Below are positions 61,947-64,000 of a DNA stretch of 64,000 nt, piece by piece (the first letter of the stretch is position 1; each line of letters starts with the position of its first letter). The translations under genes were made by a program, and so were the position numbers. Under the pieces are notes generated by a model. It ran no database searches. It was not told the DNA's origin and saw only the letters and a list, made by a program, of their open reading frames with translations. Source of the DNA: Abelmoschus esculentus (lineage: Eukaryota > Streptophyta > Magnoliopsida > Malvales > Malvaceae); assembly GCA_035048815.1 (NCBI GenBank), contig JAUCBN010000012.1, positions 8,661,001 through 8,725,000 of the forward strand. Reading direction: 5' to 3'.

Positions 61947-62606
61947 ATCTTGAAGTTCATAAATCTTATAATTTTTTTTTAATTTTTCTCTCATTAATTT
62001 TTTTCTATCTCGTTAGATATAACTCATTTATCAATATATTAATTTCTTAACACAAATGAAAATTTTCAATGTTTGAATTTAAAAAATTACTTTATTCACT
62101 AATAAATAAATACCGTTTAAAATTTTAAAAAAAAGACTAATATTTAAACTTGGTGATTCAATTACCCATAATGTTTTGTTTAACCAATGGTTCACGCTAG
62201 AGATGTAAAAAACTGAACCGACCTGAAAATTCGATTAAAACTTATTCGAATTAGGACTTGGTTTGATTTAGGATGTAATGATCCAAACTCAATTTATATT
62301 GATTATTGTTGATCCGAACCCGAATTAGATCTATTACTATAATAACTCAAATTCAAATTCGAGTTTAACCCGACAGGTCAGGATAACCTGTTCTTTGGTT
62401 TTTTCCTCTCCTTTCAACCTGTCTTCATAGAATTAAATGTAGAGATATTATAAAAAATTGAAACGTGGTTTACCAAGTAAACTCGATAAGGCTCATATAT
62501 TAATAATAATCCAAAGTAATTTGGCCGGCATTGTTTTTTATTTTCAAATTAATTTGTGCCATTCATTTTCAATGTTTGAATTTAAAAAAATTATTTTATT
62601 TATTAG
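61947..62606. other. TNL2 upstream remnant, rearranged
   Basis: 61947-62197 matches TNL1 upstream DNA at about 24310-24760 ('ttcataaatc', 'tataactc(g/a)tttatcaatat', 'caaatgaaaatttt'). From 62198 a hAT-like terminus starts TAGAGATGTAAAAAACTG but no matching right end was found. 62567-62606 repeats about 40 bp of the promoter at 62060-62105, directly before the exon 3 remnant. Confidence 0.6.
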
Positions 62607-64000
62607 ATCTGTCTGAAATTGATGAGCTTCAGCTCTGTCCTTCTGTCTTTAAGAATATGATTAATCTTACATATATCCACTTCTATAGTTCATTTTTCTG
62701 GGAGGAGGAAAAGAATCGGAAACTACATGCCGATGGAGTTGATACTGTATATCTTCCAAGTGAACTGAGGTATTTTTGGTGGGACTATTACCCCTTCAAG
62801 TCTTTATCATCAAGTTTTAATCCAAAGAATCTCGTTGTGTTGAGATTACAATATGGCAACATGGAACAACTTTGGAATGAAGATGATCATCTGGTATATG
62901 CTCTCATACTTTCTTACTTTAAGTTTTATTTTCTCCAAGAATAAAATAAAAGATTTTTCAAAAAAAAAAACATAAAACATTTTTATTTCTTCTAAAGAAG
63001 AAAATTTGTTTGGACACACACAAAACATCAAATATAAATAGATATTACTTACGAGTAATATAATTATTTTATATATGTTTTTACGGGATCTTGTTAATTT
63101 AATGTTGATGGACGTTTCCTATAGTAAGAATTTAAGGAAGATTCCTAATCTATTAGGAGCCATCAACCTCAAAAGCATTGATTGTAGATACTGTGAAAGT
63201 TTGGTTGAACTTACTTGCCTCAATAACTTGAAGTCTCTTGAAACCCTTGATCTTTATGAGTGCACGAGTTTAAGGAAGATCCCTGATCTATTAGGAGCCA
63301 TCAACCTCAAAAGCATTGACTGCTCACACTGTGAAAGTTTGGTTGAATTTTCTTGCCTCACCCATTTGATATCTCTTGAAACCCTTAAACTTTGTTGGTG
63401 CAAAAATTTAAGGAAGATCCATGATTTGTTAGGAGCCATCAACCTCAAAATAATTGATTGTAGTTCATGTAAAAGTTTGGTTGAACTTCCTTGCCTCAAT
63501 CACTTGGAGTCTCTTGAAACCCTTGATCTTTCTTGGTGTAAAAATTTAAGGAAGATCCCTGATCTGTTAGGAGCCATCAACCTCAAAATACTGAACTGTA
63601 GTTGGTGTAAAAGTTTGGTTGAACTTCCTTGCCTCAATCACTTGGAGTCTCTTGAAACCCTTAATCTTTATGGGTGTAAAAATTTAAGGAAGATCCCTGA
63701 TCTGTTAGGAGCCATCAACCTCAAAATACTTGACTGTAGTTGGTGTAAAAGTTTGGTTGAACTTCCTTGCCTCAATCGCTTGACATCTCTTGAAACCCTT
63801 GACCTTTCTTGGTACAAAAATTTAAGGAAGATCCCTGATCTGTTCAGAGCCATCAACCTCAAAACGCTCGACTGTAGTGGGTGTGAAAGTTTGGTTGAAC
63901 TTCCTTACCTCAATGGCTTGACATCTCTTGAAACCCTCAACATTTCTTGGTGCAAAAATTTAAGGAAGATTCCTGATCTGTTCGGAGCCATCAACCTCAA
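62607..64000 (+). pseudogene. Truncated TNL (TNL2): exon 3 and LRR array, continues past window
   Basis: Similarity to TNL1 exon 3 starts abruptly at DLSEIDELQLCPSVFKNMIN and ends at the same donor (GATCATCTG/GTATATG, 62893). The TIR and NB-ARC exons are absent. The following intron's acceptor, TTTTTACAG in TNL1, reads TTTTTACGGG here, so the normal splice site is lost. From 63087 the LRR frame is open to the window end with at least six 46-residue units (LRKIPDLLGAINLK, SLVELPCLNHL). It therefore has more LRR units than TNL1 and a cleaner LRR frame, but no signalling or nucleotide-binding part. Without promoter and start it is most likely a pseudogene, though an LRR-only transcript is possible. 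Confidence 0.8.
63130..64000 (+). repeat. 138-bp tandem LRR units in TNL2 (at least six copies)
   Basis: The phrase (A/G)TTTAAGGAAGAT recurs every 138 bp from about 63130 (63268, 63406, 63544, 63682, 63820, 63958). Neighbouring units in the second half are nearly identical, implying recent unequal exchange or conversion. The array is cut by the window edge. Confidence 0.9.

Noticed and set aside
63130..64000. CRISPR-like regular repeat array (138-bp period)
   Set aside because: The period is a multiple of three, the repeat encodes leucine-rich repeats in frame, and the context is a plant nuclear genome.

Overview
This is a piece of a plant nuclear genome. Genes are split by short GT-AG introns, the intergenic DNA is very AT-rich, and transposable elements fill most of the space. 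The presence of TIR-NB-LRR immune receptor genes points to a eudicot, because grasses lack typical TNLs. The Ogre-type retrotransposon with a plant-specific ORF1 would suit Malvaceae (cotton relatives), but the species cannot be fixed from the sequence alone.

Layout. 1-981 (+): 3' end of a tetratricopeptide-repeat protein gene. 1.0-8.5 kb: repeats, including two hAT-type non-autonomous elements with 8-bp target duplications and a probable solo LTR. 8.58-10.15 kb (-): a complete five-exon GDSL esterase/lipase gene. 10.2-19.6 kb: AT-rich DNA with a fold-back element, a minisatellite, a relic of a second GDSL gene, a decayed tRNA-Asn, a U6 snRNA copy joined to a LINE fragment, and a 1.4-kb tandem duplication. 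19.7-20.9 kb (+): a complete four-exon PIP1 aquaporin gene. 24.9-28.7 kb (+): a TIR-NB-LRR gene (TNL1) with a doubtful last intron. 28.8-34.2 kb: Mutator-like fold-back elements around a long inverted repeat. 34.4-36.8 kb: a CC-NB-LRR pseudogene cut by two hAT elements. 36.9-37.4 kb (-): a broken membrane-protein gene. 38.2-43.0 kb (-): a decayed L1-type LINE. 43.2-61.9 kb (-): an 18.7-kb Ogre/Tat Ty3-gypsy retrotransposon with 3.24-kb LTRs. 62.6-64 kb (+): a second, truncated TNL (TNL2) running off the window.

How the parts relate. TNL1 and TNL2 are copies of one ancestral locus: their upstream DNA, third exon and 138-bp LRR units match. TNL2 lost its TIR and NB-ARC exons, and the Ogre element later inserted into its upstream region, splitting the matching flank between 43.2 kb and 61.95 kb. 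The three NLR loci together look like a decaying resistance-gene cluster. The only genes that look fully intact are the GDSL lipase, PIP1 and (within the window) the TPR gene.

I found no evidence of a new multi-gene system. The most unusual items are the U6-LINE chimera, the split and rearranged TNL duplication, the two dated hAT insertions in the CNL pseudogene, and the long inverted repeat near 32 kb. All family names come from reading the translations; no database search was run.
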